Of a DNA stretch of 64,000 nt, positions 40,401-49,004 are shown piece after piece; position 1 is the stretch's first letter; each line of letters starts with the position of its first letter. The stretch comes from Acanthochromis polyacanthus (Eukaryota; Chordata; Actinopteri; Pomacentridae): positions 15,862,521 to 15,926,520 of the forward strand of contig NC_067124.1 of NCBI RefSeq assembly GCF_021347895.1, read 5' to 3'. Position numbers and translations under genes: made by a program. Below the pieces are notes generated by a model. That model was given only the letters and a program-made list of their open reading frames with translations. It searched no databases and was not told the origin of the DNA.

Positions 40401-43400
40401 AACCATTCATCTCCTCTTTTTATACTGAAGCTGATCAGTACATATGACTGAATTCTGTTTGGCCTTTACCACTGATTGTCGTACTGTGCAGTTATATAAA
40501 TGTTTTATTAATGCAAGAGTGTTTCAGTTCAACCACATTCTTCCACTGTTTTCCACTGTGCTACTTTGCTGAGTGATTTAGCGTTAAGCGCTTTGTTTAC
40601 TGTTAGAGTGGTGGTTGATGTAAACAGGTGTTTTGCTCTCTCCCTGGTCGGGTCTTACGGTGAAGTGTGAAGTGCTACTGAAAGTGTGGTTGTTTTCCGA
40701 TCATAGTACTGATTGCAGTGATGCAAATATTTATTCTGAGGTAAGTGTTTCTGTATTCATTTGGTGTTTTCTCCATTTCCTTTGCTTCTAGCTTTGATTA
40801 AGTACATCAGGCCGGTGTTTGTGTCACGATCAGACCAGAACTCCAGAAAGAAGACCGTTGAGGAGATCAAACGTAGAGCTCACTCTGGAGGGGAGTGGCC
40901 TCAAGTAAGTGGATGGAAGATGAAGAAGTCACACATGCTAGCAGCAGAACAAAGACTTATCATGTTGCAGCTGTAATGCATGCAAAAGAGCACGTGAACC
41001 AACATGATTTGAATTTGTGTGCAACACATTTGCCTAACAAAGGATAAACTGATTTGCAAACATCTTCAGTTGTTGAATAACTGAACGACAGCTGAGCTTG
41101 GAAGTACTGCAAATAAAAGTGTATATATAGGATGTTCCTGAAAAATGTTATTCACAACAAACAAAAAAACTGCTTAGCAACCGATGACTCAGTTCCTGTT
41201 CTTTCCTACAGATCATGATTTTTCCAGAGGGAACGTGTACCAACAGATCCTGCATAATCACCTTTAAGCCAGGTAGCTCCACTTTTATTGTTTTTCTCGG
41301 CTTTCTTCTCTTTTATTCTTTTCAAGTTATGTCAGCTGTTTACAAATTGCATTCGCTGGTACAGACGAGGTATAATTTAAAGGAGCAACCAACATAAAAT
41401 CTCTGAAACTCTGCTGGAGGGAGGCAGCACCATTGTCCTAAAAGATATCCACTCATTTGGTGTGGAAAGTGCTGTCAGTCAGTCTAAAATCTGACTGCAG
41501 CTGTTCCTGCATGAAATGCTTGCACTTGTCCAAGCCGATTCACAGCGGACTAGAAAGGAAAGAATAATAAATAAAAAATAAATTACCTATCTGTGGTGCC
41601 AGCAGTTGTCTGTGCACATCTGCAAGGGAGTGTAATGAAGTTTCAACAGAGCTATCAGATCCTCTGTCTGTGGGGGTCAAGGGTGAGGATTTTCCTTTAA
41701 TTTATCTGTATTCTGTATGTTTTGACTTGTTTAAATATAATTACATATTTGATTAATGTCTAATTAGTGAGTTTTCAATTGCGATGCAAAGTCAAAATTT
41801 GAGTTTAATCTGACGTTTGCCATATGCTGGAAACCTTTGTGGGTGACAAAGATTTCTGAAATGCACATAACAAAGGTGTGAAGTAGGGTGGTGTTTTTTT
41901 TTTTTGTTTCATCATTTGTGTCATCACTGAGTGCTTTTTTAAAATACGCAACTCTCAATCTATTTCCTATGCTGTTTTTTTTGTTTGCTTTTTTTCATAG
42001 CCCAGTGTCTTGTTTATTCAAATTCATCATAAATAAATTGTCTTCTTTATTTACTTTTGTAGGGGCCTTCATCCCAGCTGTACCAGTGCAGCCTGTGGTT
42101 ATTCGTTACCCTAACAAACTGGTAAGATTACACGTGTTACTTTTTATGTTAGTTGTACTTTTTGATGGCACAGTTACTCAGAGAAAAATCCTCGTTCACA
42201 TTTTCGTCTTAACACAGTACAGTAATACCTGTTTGACATTGCAATATCAAACAGATGAGGAAATCTTTTTTTTTTCTTTAGTCTCCTGGTTAATTTGGTG
42301 TCGAATTAGTAATGTGACTGTTCAAACACCTGCCCACTAATCCCTGTAAACAGTCTGCTATACTCACTAAACTCTTCATTTAGAAGAATCTCTGATTTCT
42401 GCTCATGTTAAACTCATAGACTGTGTATATAGTGGACGTAGCATCTGGCTCCAGAATTGAAGCCCACCCGGAAGTGTCAAAAACTTGCAATATCACACCG
42501 TCTGCTAGGGTTGGCTCCAAAAAGCTTTTTCTCCATAGACCCCAATTCATTTTTGGAAAAAATAAAATTTGATAGACTGATTTTCTACAGCTCAGGATTT
42601 TTTTCCCGTTAGTTTTCATGGTCAAAATGAGAGATCAGGTGGCCGATCTTAAAATAAATCAATACTGAATTTAAAATAAATCGTTAAAGTTGGCGGAGCC
42701 AGGGGGCGTGGCTATACTTGATAGACAGCAACAGAAGCCTTTGCGGTAAAATGTGGGCGGGATAAGAGAGTCCTCAGCCAATCCTGCCCCTAGTTGCTCT
42801 CCGGTCCAGCCTGTTTGATGACGCTTTTTACGTCATTGGCTCCAAAAAATCCAAAACGACGACCAGGAAGTAGCAAAATCCGGGCTTCATTTTCTTGGCG
42901 TTGAAACCAACGGGTGACGTCACGGTTAGTTTACGCCTGGTTAAACTTCCCTTAATACAATCGAAACAGCTTAATGCAAACTAAACTTTATCAACAGATT
43001 ACAGTCAAAACTTAAATTCAATGAAATGCTCCAAATGCTAAAATATTAGCACTCCGTTAGCCCTGTCTGTCTGTATGCATACTATCTATGCCCAGTAGCT
43101 TGCTTGGCTTCTTCCCAGAGTCCATCTCAGTGGGTTGATAAATATCTGAAATCTGGACACAGACACATCTCCAAAACCCTCTGGATGTCCGGAGCAGAAC
43201 ACAGGATTTCTATTCAGTTCAGATGCATCTTACATAATTTCACTATCACTGATCAGAGCCTGAGGAGGCATGAGGGATTCTCAATATGTAGGAAACTGCA
43301 CAGTTGAATGTGTTGCTACCTTTGGATGGTTTTCAGAATCAACCTAAGTTCAAAAGGTCACGCTTGTCACATCACCACAGCAGTCCACTGATGAAATGTG

Positions 43401-46400
43401 AATCTAGAGTCTGTTAAAGAAAGCACTGTTTAATTTAATCAAGTATGTCATTTATGTAGATGCAGCATGCTGTGGGCCATATGAGGCTTGTGGCCACCGC
43501 AGTGCTTTTGAGTGTTTTTGTTTATTAATCAGATATTTTACAATCTTTATTTCATTTCTAATTCAGATTTACTTCACACTGTGCTTCAGAGTAGCCGGGC
43601 GGTAATTATTTGAAGCTGTAATAACTATGTAAATCTGCCCCTGCAACTCAGCTCATGTCTGCCTGACACTGTGTCTGAGATGACAGACTAGTGATTCAGC
43701 AGACACCTAATGAAGGCCAAAGAGGCGGCTTTAGTTAATAGAGTTTAAGTGTGGCTATAAGAAGAATCCAGTGAAGCATGCCGAGCTACTCTCTGATTGC
43801 CTGACTGCAATCTGGTTAATCATGATAGGATTCAGATTCAGTCCAAAGCATTGCTCAGGCTTATTATTAATGAGGATGTAGATAACCACCGTTAAAGGAG
43901 GACAGTGTGAGAAGAAATCCAGCAAAATCTTTCTGAGGGAGCGAGTGTTCAGATATTCAGTTTGACATCAGTTGCAGAAATCACAAATGTTAGTTGCAAA
44001 GATTTGCAGCTGTGCTCGACTCACATTTGTTCCTTAAACACTTTTACCAATGAGATGGTGTCAAAATGTCAGAAATGTTTCTGTTTTTTATTGTTTTATT
44101 GGTATTCTTGTTTGACCTTGTGATGACAGTTTGCTATTGTCCTTTTCCCCTGTGTTTTTGATTGCTTAGTTTTAATGACAGCAGGGCTGCGAAAGATGTA
44201 ACAGAAGCTACAGATGACTAAGAGCTATTCATGAATCTGATCATTTAAAAGCAGAACTGGTGCATGAGAACGACAAAGCAAACTTAGACAGAAATTCCAA
44301 ACTTGCAAACCAGAAGATCTTAGAAATGTGCACTCTTTAAAAACTTGAAAGATAAGCCTGATATATATCGGTCTACACTGGAAAAAATGTTCATGAATTT
44401 GGAAAAAATTCTGTTTGTTGTTGTGGATTGTCCACACAGAAAAGTTTACAAGAAATATGGTTTTATTGTATTTTTTAAACTGTGTTTTTTAAGAGTTCAT
44501 GTTGCATGCGATGTCAGATATTTATCAGTGTTTTTTTTCCTTAAATATATTAGATGCTTAAAACATGCCAAAACTAACATAACATCTTTGTTGGAGGTGA
44601 CTGAGGAAGCTAATTGTCTAAACCTGATTTTTCTTATCTTTTTTTCTTCTTGTGTTTTGCCTAAGCAGACTTGAGTAATAAAATAGGAAGTGATTTCTTG
44701 CCTAAGCCTGACACCACAATATGTGGACATGCAAATAATCTTATTTAGGGCAAGAACCATTGCACTGGGATTTAAGGATTGTTCTACAAATGCATAGAGG
44801 AAAATAAGAGTTTGCTTGACTTTGTGTCACTCTGTTTAATAACATCTTGGCTTTTATGTGTTTTTGCAGGACACAATCACGTGGACGTGGCAAGGGCCAG
44901 GAGCGTAAGTACACAATTTCACTGTTTAACATTTCTATGTGATTTGCTTCATGTTAAGATGCAATTGAAAATAATATAAAATTCATTCTGTGTTAAATCA
45001 GTCAAACAATTAGTAAATAAATCAATAAATGAGCTTGACGTAGGCTTAGATACACGATGATTTTGTAACATAATCTCGACCACATTACTACAGTGACAGT
45101 GTAGTTTTTTTTTTGTTTTTTTTTGCAAAATAATTTTCAACAGTGTATGTTGACCAGCTTTTTAACAAGTAAGGGTAAAAACATAGATGCCATTGTGATT
45201 TTAATAGCACTATCACTGGTATATGTATCCATATGATTTCCTCCGAATGTTGTAAATTGAGCTTATGTGTCTTGTTGTTTATTCTGGGGTATCAATAAAT
45301 GCCAAAAAATTTAGAAACAGACGGTTTTGTTCTTGTTGTCAGATAATTAATGTCTTTTATTTGGATCCTAATAAAGACTTTATGCGTCGGTATTTATTTT
45401 ATATTGTTGATGTTGTCTTTCTGTCATCCAGATTTGAAATCTTGTGGCTGACACTCTGCCAGTTACACAATGAATTTGTCATAGAGGTAAGCATGACAGT
45501 GTCTCTACACAGTGCATGGATTACTGTGACTGTAGATGATGCCATGTTCATGATCAGGATTTCAAATGATCAAATGTGTGCTGCGTGAAAGTCCCCATCC
45601 TTCCTATTATGTCCTTTATTTCTGTGACATGCTCTATATCCCTTAAGCCCAGTTTTAGCTCATTTTAATTGTGTGCATTTTATGAATTTGTACCATTTCC
45701 CTCGAAGAAAAAAATCTCTTGTGATGTCTGAGATTTGGGTAACTAATTATTTTTGGCCTCTCCACAGTTCCTTCCCATCTACACACCTTCAGAGGAGGAA
45801 AAGAAGAATCCTGCTCTGTTTGCTATCAATGTGAGACGTGTCATGGCGAAGTAAGTTCAGTGTACTGATCATATGATATATTGGAAGTCACTGACTGAGG
45901 GTTGTTCCTTGGTTTCTCATTTACTGTGGCTATTAATACAAAAATGACAGAAAATATGTTTTGCTTCCATTTTGTCTATCTTAGCAGTTAGAGAGCTCTC
46001 AGCTGACTTATGTTAGACTGTTAAATACATTTTTCATATTGGAAAACCAGCAAGGGACACTCTGGTTTTGCTGTTAAAAGGGAACTAGATGGGTTCAGGG
46101 TTTTTACACAGGTTCATTCTTGTATTGGTTTGGTTTTAAAATGATTCGAGATAAATGATATGGATAGCAAGGTTTTGCCTTTTTCCTTTGTATGTTTATA
46201 AGTGATGTATACGATTATAAATGAATGAGAAGGATTCTTCATCAGCCCTTGCTCTTATATTGTGCCTCTACTGTACAGTCTATACCCGTGTTCTCAAACA
46301 CTCCTACACTCTGGCCTTCACTGCTTCAAGTCTTGGATGAGAAACTTGAGTTCTGCAGATTGACAAAAAAACCTCATTGTTCACAACATCAAAGTAGCTG

Positions 46401-49004
46401 CGTCGGCTACTACGTTGGCTCTAGAAGCCCTAAGCAAAGTTTGTATTGATTTGCACGCACTGATGTCCATCATTGTCTCCTCTGCCTTGCGCTCAGAGCC
46501 CTGGGGGTTCCCATCACAGACTATTCATTTGAAGACTGCCAGCTGGCCATGGCAGAGGGCCAGCTGAGACTGCCAGTCGACACCTGTCTGCTGGAGTTTG
46601 CCAAGCTCGCCAGGAGACTGGGGTGAGTCACTCAAACTTCCCAATGCATCGCACTCATCAAAGAGAACTAAGTAAGGATCACAAAGGTGAGACGGGGCAG
46701 AATGCTCACCCAGCACAGCCGGCACCCAGCAGGAATTCAGTTTCTGGCAGCGGATTTTGGGTTTGGTTGTACGTTCCAGCAAATGCAAAGCGGTCGTGTG
46801 CTCTCGTCAGAAGGCAGGGTCGCTGCAGTAGTGACTCATGCCGGTTGGTCAGGTGCCTGCTTAGGATGGGATCTGGAAGTAGTGTGATCTTCCCAGTGAA
46901 AATGTTTTCTGGCAGGTGAGAGGAAGCACCATGTGCATGAGGAGGTGTAGTCGTCCCCTCCCTCCTGGAGCTGGCAGCGACCTCTGATAGTTGAAAGAGA
47001 GTAAACATGGAGGCTGAAGGGAAGCCATGAGGGTGAAAAAATAGTGTCAGTGTATTTTACTGAACACAGCACTTTTAAAACAATTTAAAGCTTGCAAAAT
47101 TGTCATATTCATTTTATTTTGTAATTATTTTGTCACAATTAAGATAACATCTATGTACAGTCCAAAAAATTAACTGTCTTTGCTGTCATGTTATTTTTCT
47201 ATCATGTGAGTCATTTTTCTTTATTGATAAGGTGCATGTTGTGTTATGAATTACCAAAGCTTCTTCCCTTTGCTGTCTCAGGCTGAAACCCAAGAACACA
47301 GAGAAGGTTTTGCAGGAGTTTGGGAACCGAGCCAGGAAGCTTGAAGGACAGAAGCTGGGCTTGGAGGACTTCGCTCACTTCCTTGATGTGCCAGTTTCAG
47401 ATATGCTCCGAGACATGTTTGCTCTTTTTGATGAGGTAAGAGCTGCACAGACGTTTCTTTCACAACCACATTTGCTCTGCAGTTTTGTGTAGCCGTTGGG
47501 TGTCTTTTGTATCACATTACATTATTGTATGCACTGCAAATATAGAACTGTAGTAGAATAATATAGTTTCAATACACAACTATATGTGATATATGTATAA
47601 AGCAAGCAATATTGGCTGTAGTGTCGGGTATGATTAAAGCAGAGGGCTTTTGTTTAACTGGTTTGTATGCCGGAGGCTTTGTTGAAACTAATCGCAGCAT
47701 CTTGCTTTTCAATGTGGGCTATATTTGCAGAAAACCCAAACAAGCAATAAAGATTTTATTGCTGCAATGTGTTTGCGACCTAAACAACAATCAGCCATAG
47801 GTACTCCTGTGAAATGTAGTCGTCTTGCTCACATGCTCCTGTCCTCATCTTTGGTTGTTTTCTCTTGTTTTTCCAGCACGAAGATAACAGCATGGATATT
47901 AGAGAATACGTGATAGCCTTATCTGTTGTATGCAGACCTGCCAAAACTCTGGAAACAATGAAATTGGCCTTCAAGGTATGTTCTGGTTGAGTCTTATCTA
48001 ACCAGCAGGCAGAATAGAGTCTTCTGTGCTCGCTTAGAATCAGCGTGACATTTACTGTATTAAAAATGCCACATACTGTCGGTTGTTTTGTTTTTTTTAA
48101 AAGAATAATGAAGTGGTTCGCTTTCTATCAGCATAGCGACAAACTCATAAAGTTCTTCTATTTCTCTGCACAGCCTTTCAGAATATGAGATGAATTGATG
48201 CATTCAGGGCCTTAGTGATCAGTTTTTGTGAATGCATGGAATTAGTTGACTTTGGGTCATGATGAAGTTGATTGACTTTATATGCTTTTGAGCTGAACAT
48301 GTTCTGTTAGCCGAGGGCTCTTGAACCTCCTGAGCCTTGGTTCTTAATCTGAAAAGCCTGTCAGAGTGGCGTGCACTAAGGCAAAGCGACAAGAGAGATG
48401 ATATCTGCGTTTCCTCTCATGTTATCTCCTGCAGATGTTTGAGGCAGAGGAGGACGGTGCCATCACAGAGAGGGAGTTGGCAGTCGTACTGAAGACGGCT
48501 TTAGGAGTGACTCACCTCGGCGTGTCACGTCTATTTACAGCCATCGACGCTGAAGACACAGGGAAGATCACGTTTGGTAAGAGATCCAACAAAAAGGCCC
48601 TGTTTCTAAATATTTTTCATTTGCAGTTTCAGTTTTGAACTTTGCTTGTTTACTAGAGCAGAATGCTTCTTTTCTGTTCCTCTGAGGGGCAGCAGATCCA
48701 ACATCCAGGCCAGTTCATTTTAAAGTGCAGTCTCAGTTTAACATCACTTTTGTCTCCCCCTTGTGGCCCTTTTGCAGACAAGTTCAGGCGCTTCGTGGAG
48801 CAGAACCCAGACTTTGCTGAGGACTACCTGTACACAGAAAACGCAGGCCTCCACAGCGGTCCCTGCCACAGTCACCAAACTCAGTCTCCTCCTCTGGACC
48901 TGCATGGCACTGCCACCAGCAAAACAGCTAACGGTATCTGTCCCGACTTCAGCCCCAGCGACCCCGACGGCACAATAGATGGGCTCCTGAAGAAACACAA
49001 CTGA
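25321..49004 (+). CDS. lpcat1: Lysophosphatidylcholine acyltransferase 1, complete (14 exons)
   Basis: An ER/lipid-droplet enzyme that transfers acyl groups from acyl-CoA to lysophosphatidylcholine (Lands-cycle remodelling; acetyl transfer to lyso-PAF is also known for the family). Exons: 25321-25443, 31783-31922, 36506-36720, 40792-40904, 41212-41272, 42063-42121, 44870-44904, 45432-45486, 45768-45850, 46497-46622, 47282-47435, 47877-47975, 48435-48576, 48778-49004. All introns are GT-AG and the phases join without a break: 1632 nt, 543 residues (human 534). Domains in order: cytosolic N-terminus; hydrophobic membrane segment ~42-72; acyltransferase motif I HSSYFD (130-135, H and D catalytic); motif II PVFVSRSD (167-174); motif III FPEGTC (201-206); motif IV VPVQP (224-228); EF-hand-like region ~380-480; C-terminal KKHN dilysine ER-retrieval signal. 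LPCAT1 rather than LPCAT2 is indicated by the MRL start, the NPFVH motif and the CxDFSP-like tail. Confidence 0.97.
25444..31782 (+). other. lpcat1: lpcat1 intron 1
   Basis: A 6.3-kb first intron, donor GTATGT and acceptor TCTCACAG. It is mostly unique AT-rich sequence without a recognisable transposon or second gene. The first few hundred bases remain CpG/GC-moderate and could carry regulatory sites (inference). Confidence 0.85.
31783..31922 (+). CDS. lpcat1: lpcat1 coding exon 2 (membrane segment)
   Basis: Residues 42-87 plus two bases of codon 88. It encodes the long hydrophobic stretch LFPIRLLMAAFMMLLAWPFA that anchors the enzyme in the ER membrane. Acceptor CTCACAG and donor AG|GTGGGT. 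Confidence 0.95.
32485..33320 (-). pseudogene. Broken Tc1 transposase
   Basis: The minus strand reads through two Tc1-type blocks. The N-terminal block (33312-32878) contains SARPKATTESED, RQLTGQLLPAQLNS, KQVSVKAVKRRL and VGERMVPQCVT. A C-terminal block follows with HGGGSVMIWGWFAGS, ILQQDNDPK, SPDINPMELVWDELDRR and VCSAVISAKEGYF. They are separated by an in-frame TAA just after QCVT. The first catalytic Asp of the usual TDES motif reads TEES (D to E), and some 25 residues are missing between QQDNDPK and SPDINP. It cannot make an active enzyme. Confidence 0.9.
33515..34790 (-). mobile_element. hAT-type element nested in the Tc1 copy
   Basis: Bounded by TAGGGCTGCAAC at the left and GTTGCAGCCCTA at the right, with a perfect 8-bp target duplication GTTGTAAG at 33507-33514 and 34791-34798, the hallmark of hAT insertion. 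The subterminal regions are rich in ATCGATTA/AATCGAT repeats. At 1276 bp it is too short for an intact hAT transposase gene. One coding remnant is visible on the minus strand. Confidence 0.93.
33660..33780 (-). pseudogene. hAT transposase remnant
   Basis: The minus strand encodes LTESILNMNVTDVRPLSVVE followed by DEVF, which matches the 'I..M...D.RP.S.VED.GF' region upstream of the catalytic core in hAT transposases (ZBED-type). Only about 40 residues survive. It shows that the element derives from a coding hAT copy by internal loss. Confidence 0.6.
36506..36720 (+). CDS. lpcat1: lpcat1 coding exon 3 (catalytic motif I)
   Basis: One base of codon 88, residues 89-159 and one base of codon 160. 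It contains MWFAGGFHW and the catalytic HSSYFD (His130, Asp135), followed by AIPVTMTMSSIVMKAESKD, all strongly conserved in LPCAT1. Donor A|GTAAGT. Confidence 0.97.
37750..37817. repeat. Short LINE/SINE-type repeat fragment
   Basis: The block TTCCTTTCGGCTTTTCCCTT with 'AGGGGTTGTCACAGCGAATC' and 'TGCCTCCATCTTG' is a text often seen in fish interspersed repeats (retroelement 3' part). Only about 70 bp remain. The exact family is not assigned. Confidence 0.5.
39791..40360 (-). mobile_element. 570-bp DNA transposon with Myb/SANT-like fragment
   Basis: Terminal repeats GTTGGGTTTCCATTAC (left) and, reverse-complemented, GCTGCGTTTCCATTAC (right) are flanked by TA on both sides (39789-39790, 40361-40362). 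The core GTTTCCATT recurs in direct orientation near 39872, 40180 and 40291, beside GCGATATTT motifs. The minus strand carries a Myb/SANT-like domain piece. Such Myb-like companion proteins are known from PIF/Harbinger-type elements, but those usually have 3-bp target duplications, so the superfamily is left open. Confidence 0.75.
39975..40109 (-). pseudogene. Myb/SANT-like DNA-binding domain fragment
   Basis: From ATG at 40109 the minus strand reads MARYVWTEEETETFLAIILE and continues into NITAILDSKQQRHAECYKQ. WTEEET followed by a helix with conserved Leu and a second helix is the pattern of Myb/SANT-like DNA-binding proteins encoded by Harbinger-type transposons. The open frame continues past the element edge into intron sequence, so no complete protein is encoded. 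Confidence 0.65.
40792..40904 (+). CDS. lpcat1: lpcat1 coding exon 4 (motif II)
   Basis: Two bases of codon 160 and residues 161-197. It contains YIRPVFVSRSDQNSRKKTVE, acyltransferase motif II. Acceptor TTCTAG, donor CAA|GTAAGT. Confidence 0.97.
41212..41272 (+). CDS. lpcat1: lpcat1 coding exon 5 (motif III)
   Basis: Residues 198-217 plus one base. It encodes IMIFPEGTCTNRSCIITFKP, which holds the FPEGTC substrate-binding motif (Glu203, Gly204). Confidence 0.97.
42063..42121 (+). CDS. lpcat1: lpcat1 coding exon 6 (motif IV)
   Basis: Completes Gly218 and encodes residues 219-237, AFIPAVPVQPVVIRYPNKL, including motif IV VPVQP. Acceptor TTTTGTAG, donor CTG|GTAAGA. Confidence 0.96.
42122..44869 (+). 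other. lpcat1: lpcat1 intron 6
   Basis: A 2.7-kb intron with a MITE-like repeat at about 42413-42935 and otherwise unique AT-rich sequence. Confidence 0.85.
42413..42935. repeat. MITE-like teleost repeat, probably truncated
   Basis: It begins TAGACTGTGTATATAGTGGA and ends in the ACGGGTGACGTCACGG block. Near the ends GAATTGAAGCCC and GGGCTTCAT are inverted relative to each other. This combination ('ACTGTATATAAA..GGACG' with 'GGTGACGTCAC') recurs in fish genomes as a non-autonomous element. The right terminal copy of the TAGACTGTATA end is not seen, so this copy looks truncated. The family name is not assigned. Confidence 0.55.
44870..44904 (+). CDS. lpcat1: lpcat1 coding exon 7 (35-nt micro-exon)
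   Basis: Residues 238-248 (DTITWTWQGPG) plus two bases of Ala249. It is very short, but identical in sense to the mammalian DTITWTWQGPGA segment. Acceptor TTTTTGCAG, donor GC|GTAAGT. Confidence 0.96.
45432..45486 (+). CDS. lpcat1: lpcat1 coding exon 8
   Basis: Completes Ala249 and encodes residues 250-267, FEILWLTLCQLHNEFVIE, close to the human LEILWLTLCQFHN region. Donor GAG|GTAAGC. Confidence 0.96.
45768..45850 (+). CDS. lpcat1: lpcat1 coding exon 9
   Basis: Residues 268-294 plus two bases of Lys295. It contains FLPIYTPSEEEKKNPALFA, matching the FLPVYSPSEEEKRNPALYA region of mammals, and NVRRVMA. Confidence 0.96.
46497..46622 (+). CDS. lpcat1: lpcat1 coding exon 10
   Basis: Residues 296-336 with shared codons 295 and 337. 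It contains ALGVPITDYSFEDCQLAMAE and RLPVDTCLLEFAKL, the linker between the acyltransferase and EF-hand regions. Confidence 0.96.
47282..47435 (+). CDS. lpcat1: lpcat1 coding exon 11
   Basis: Residues 337-388. It ends in PVSDMLRDMFALFDE, the entering helix and first loop residues of EF-hand 1 (Asp387 is loop position 1). Confidence 0.96.
47877..47975 (+). CDS. lpcat1: lpcat1 coding exon 12 (EF-hand 1)
   Basis: Residues 389-421, phase 0 at both ends. HEDNSMDIREYVIALSVVCR completes the EF-hand loop (Asp391, Asp395, Glu398). With Asp at 1, 5 and 9 and Glu at 12, this loop is the best calcium-binding candidate in the protein. Confidence 0.96.
48435..48576 (+). CDS. lpcat1: lpcat1 coding exon 13 (EF-hands 2-3)
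   Basis: Residues 422-468 plus one base. It contains MFEAEEDGAITERELAVVLK, a degenerate EF-hand, and RLFTAIDAEDTGKITF, start of EF-hand 3. TALGVTHLGV between them matches the mammalian TALGVAELTV. Confidence 0.96.
48778..49004 (+). CDS. lpcat1: lpcat1 terminal coding exon 14
   Basis: Completes Asp469 and encodes residues 470-543 and TGA. It has FRRFVEQNPDFAEDYLYTE, a variable Ser/Thr/His-rich tail, ICPDFSPSDPDG, and the end KKHN. A dilysine at -3/-4 fits ER retrieval as in mammalian LPCAT1. The loop of EF-hand 3 lacks the usual Glu at position 12 (Lys here). Confidence 0.95.

Larger units (their letters stand above)
36721..40791 (+). other. lpcat1: lpcat1 intron 3
   Basis: A 4.1-kb intron. 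It contains a short repeat fragment at 37750-37817 and the Myb-like transposon at 39791-40360; otherwise unique sequence. The acceptor TTGCTTCTAG precedes exon 4. Confidence 0.88.

Noticed and set aside
40761..40976. Plus-strand frame reading through lpcat1 exon 4 into intron 4 as a separate small gene
   Set aside because: The conserved part stops exactly at the CAA|GTAAGT donor; the rest is intron read-through.
46623..47281. Possible additional exon frames in lpcat1 intron 10
   Set aside because: Exons 10 and 11 join in phase exactly as in mammalian LPCAT1; the frames inside the intron have no homology.
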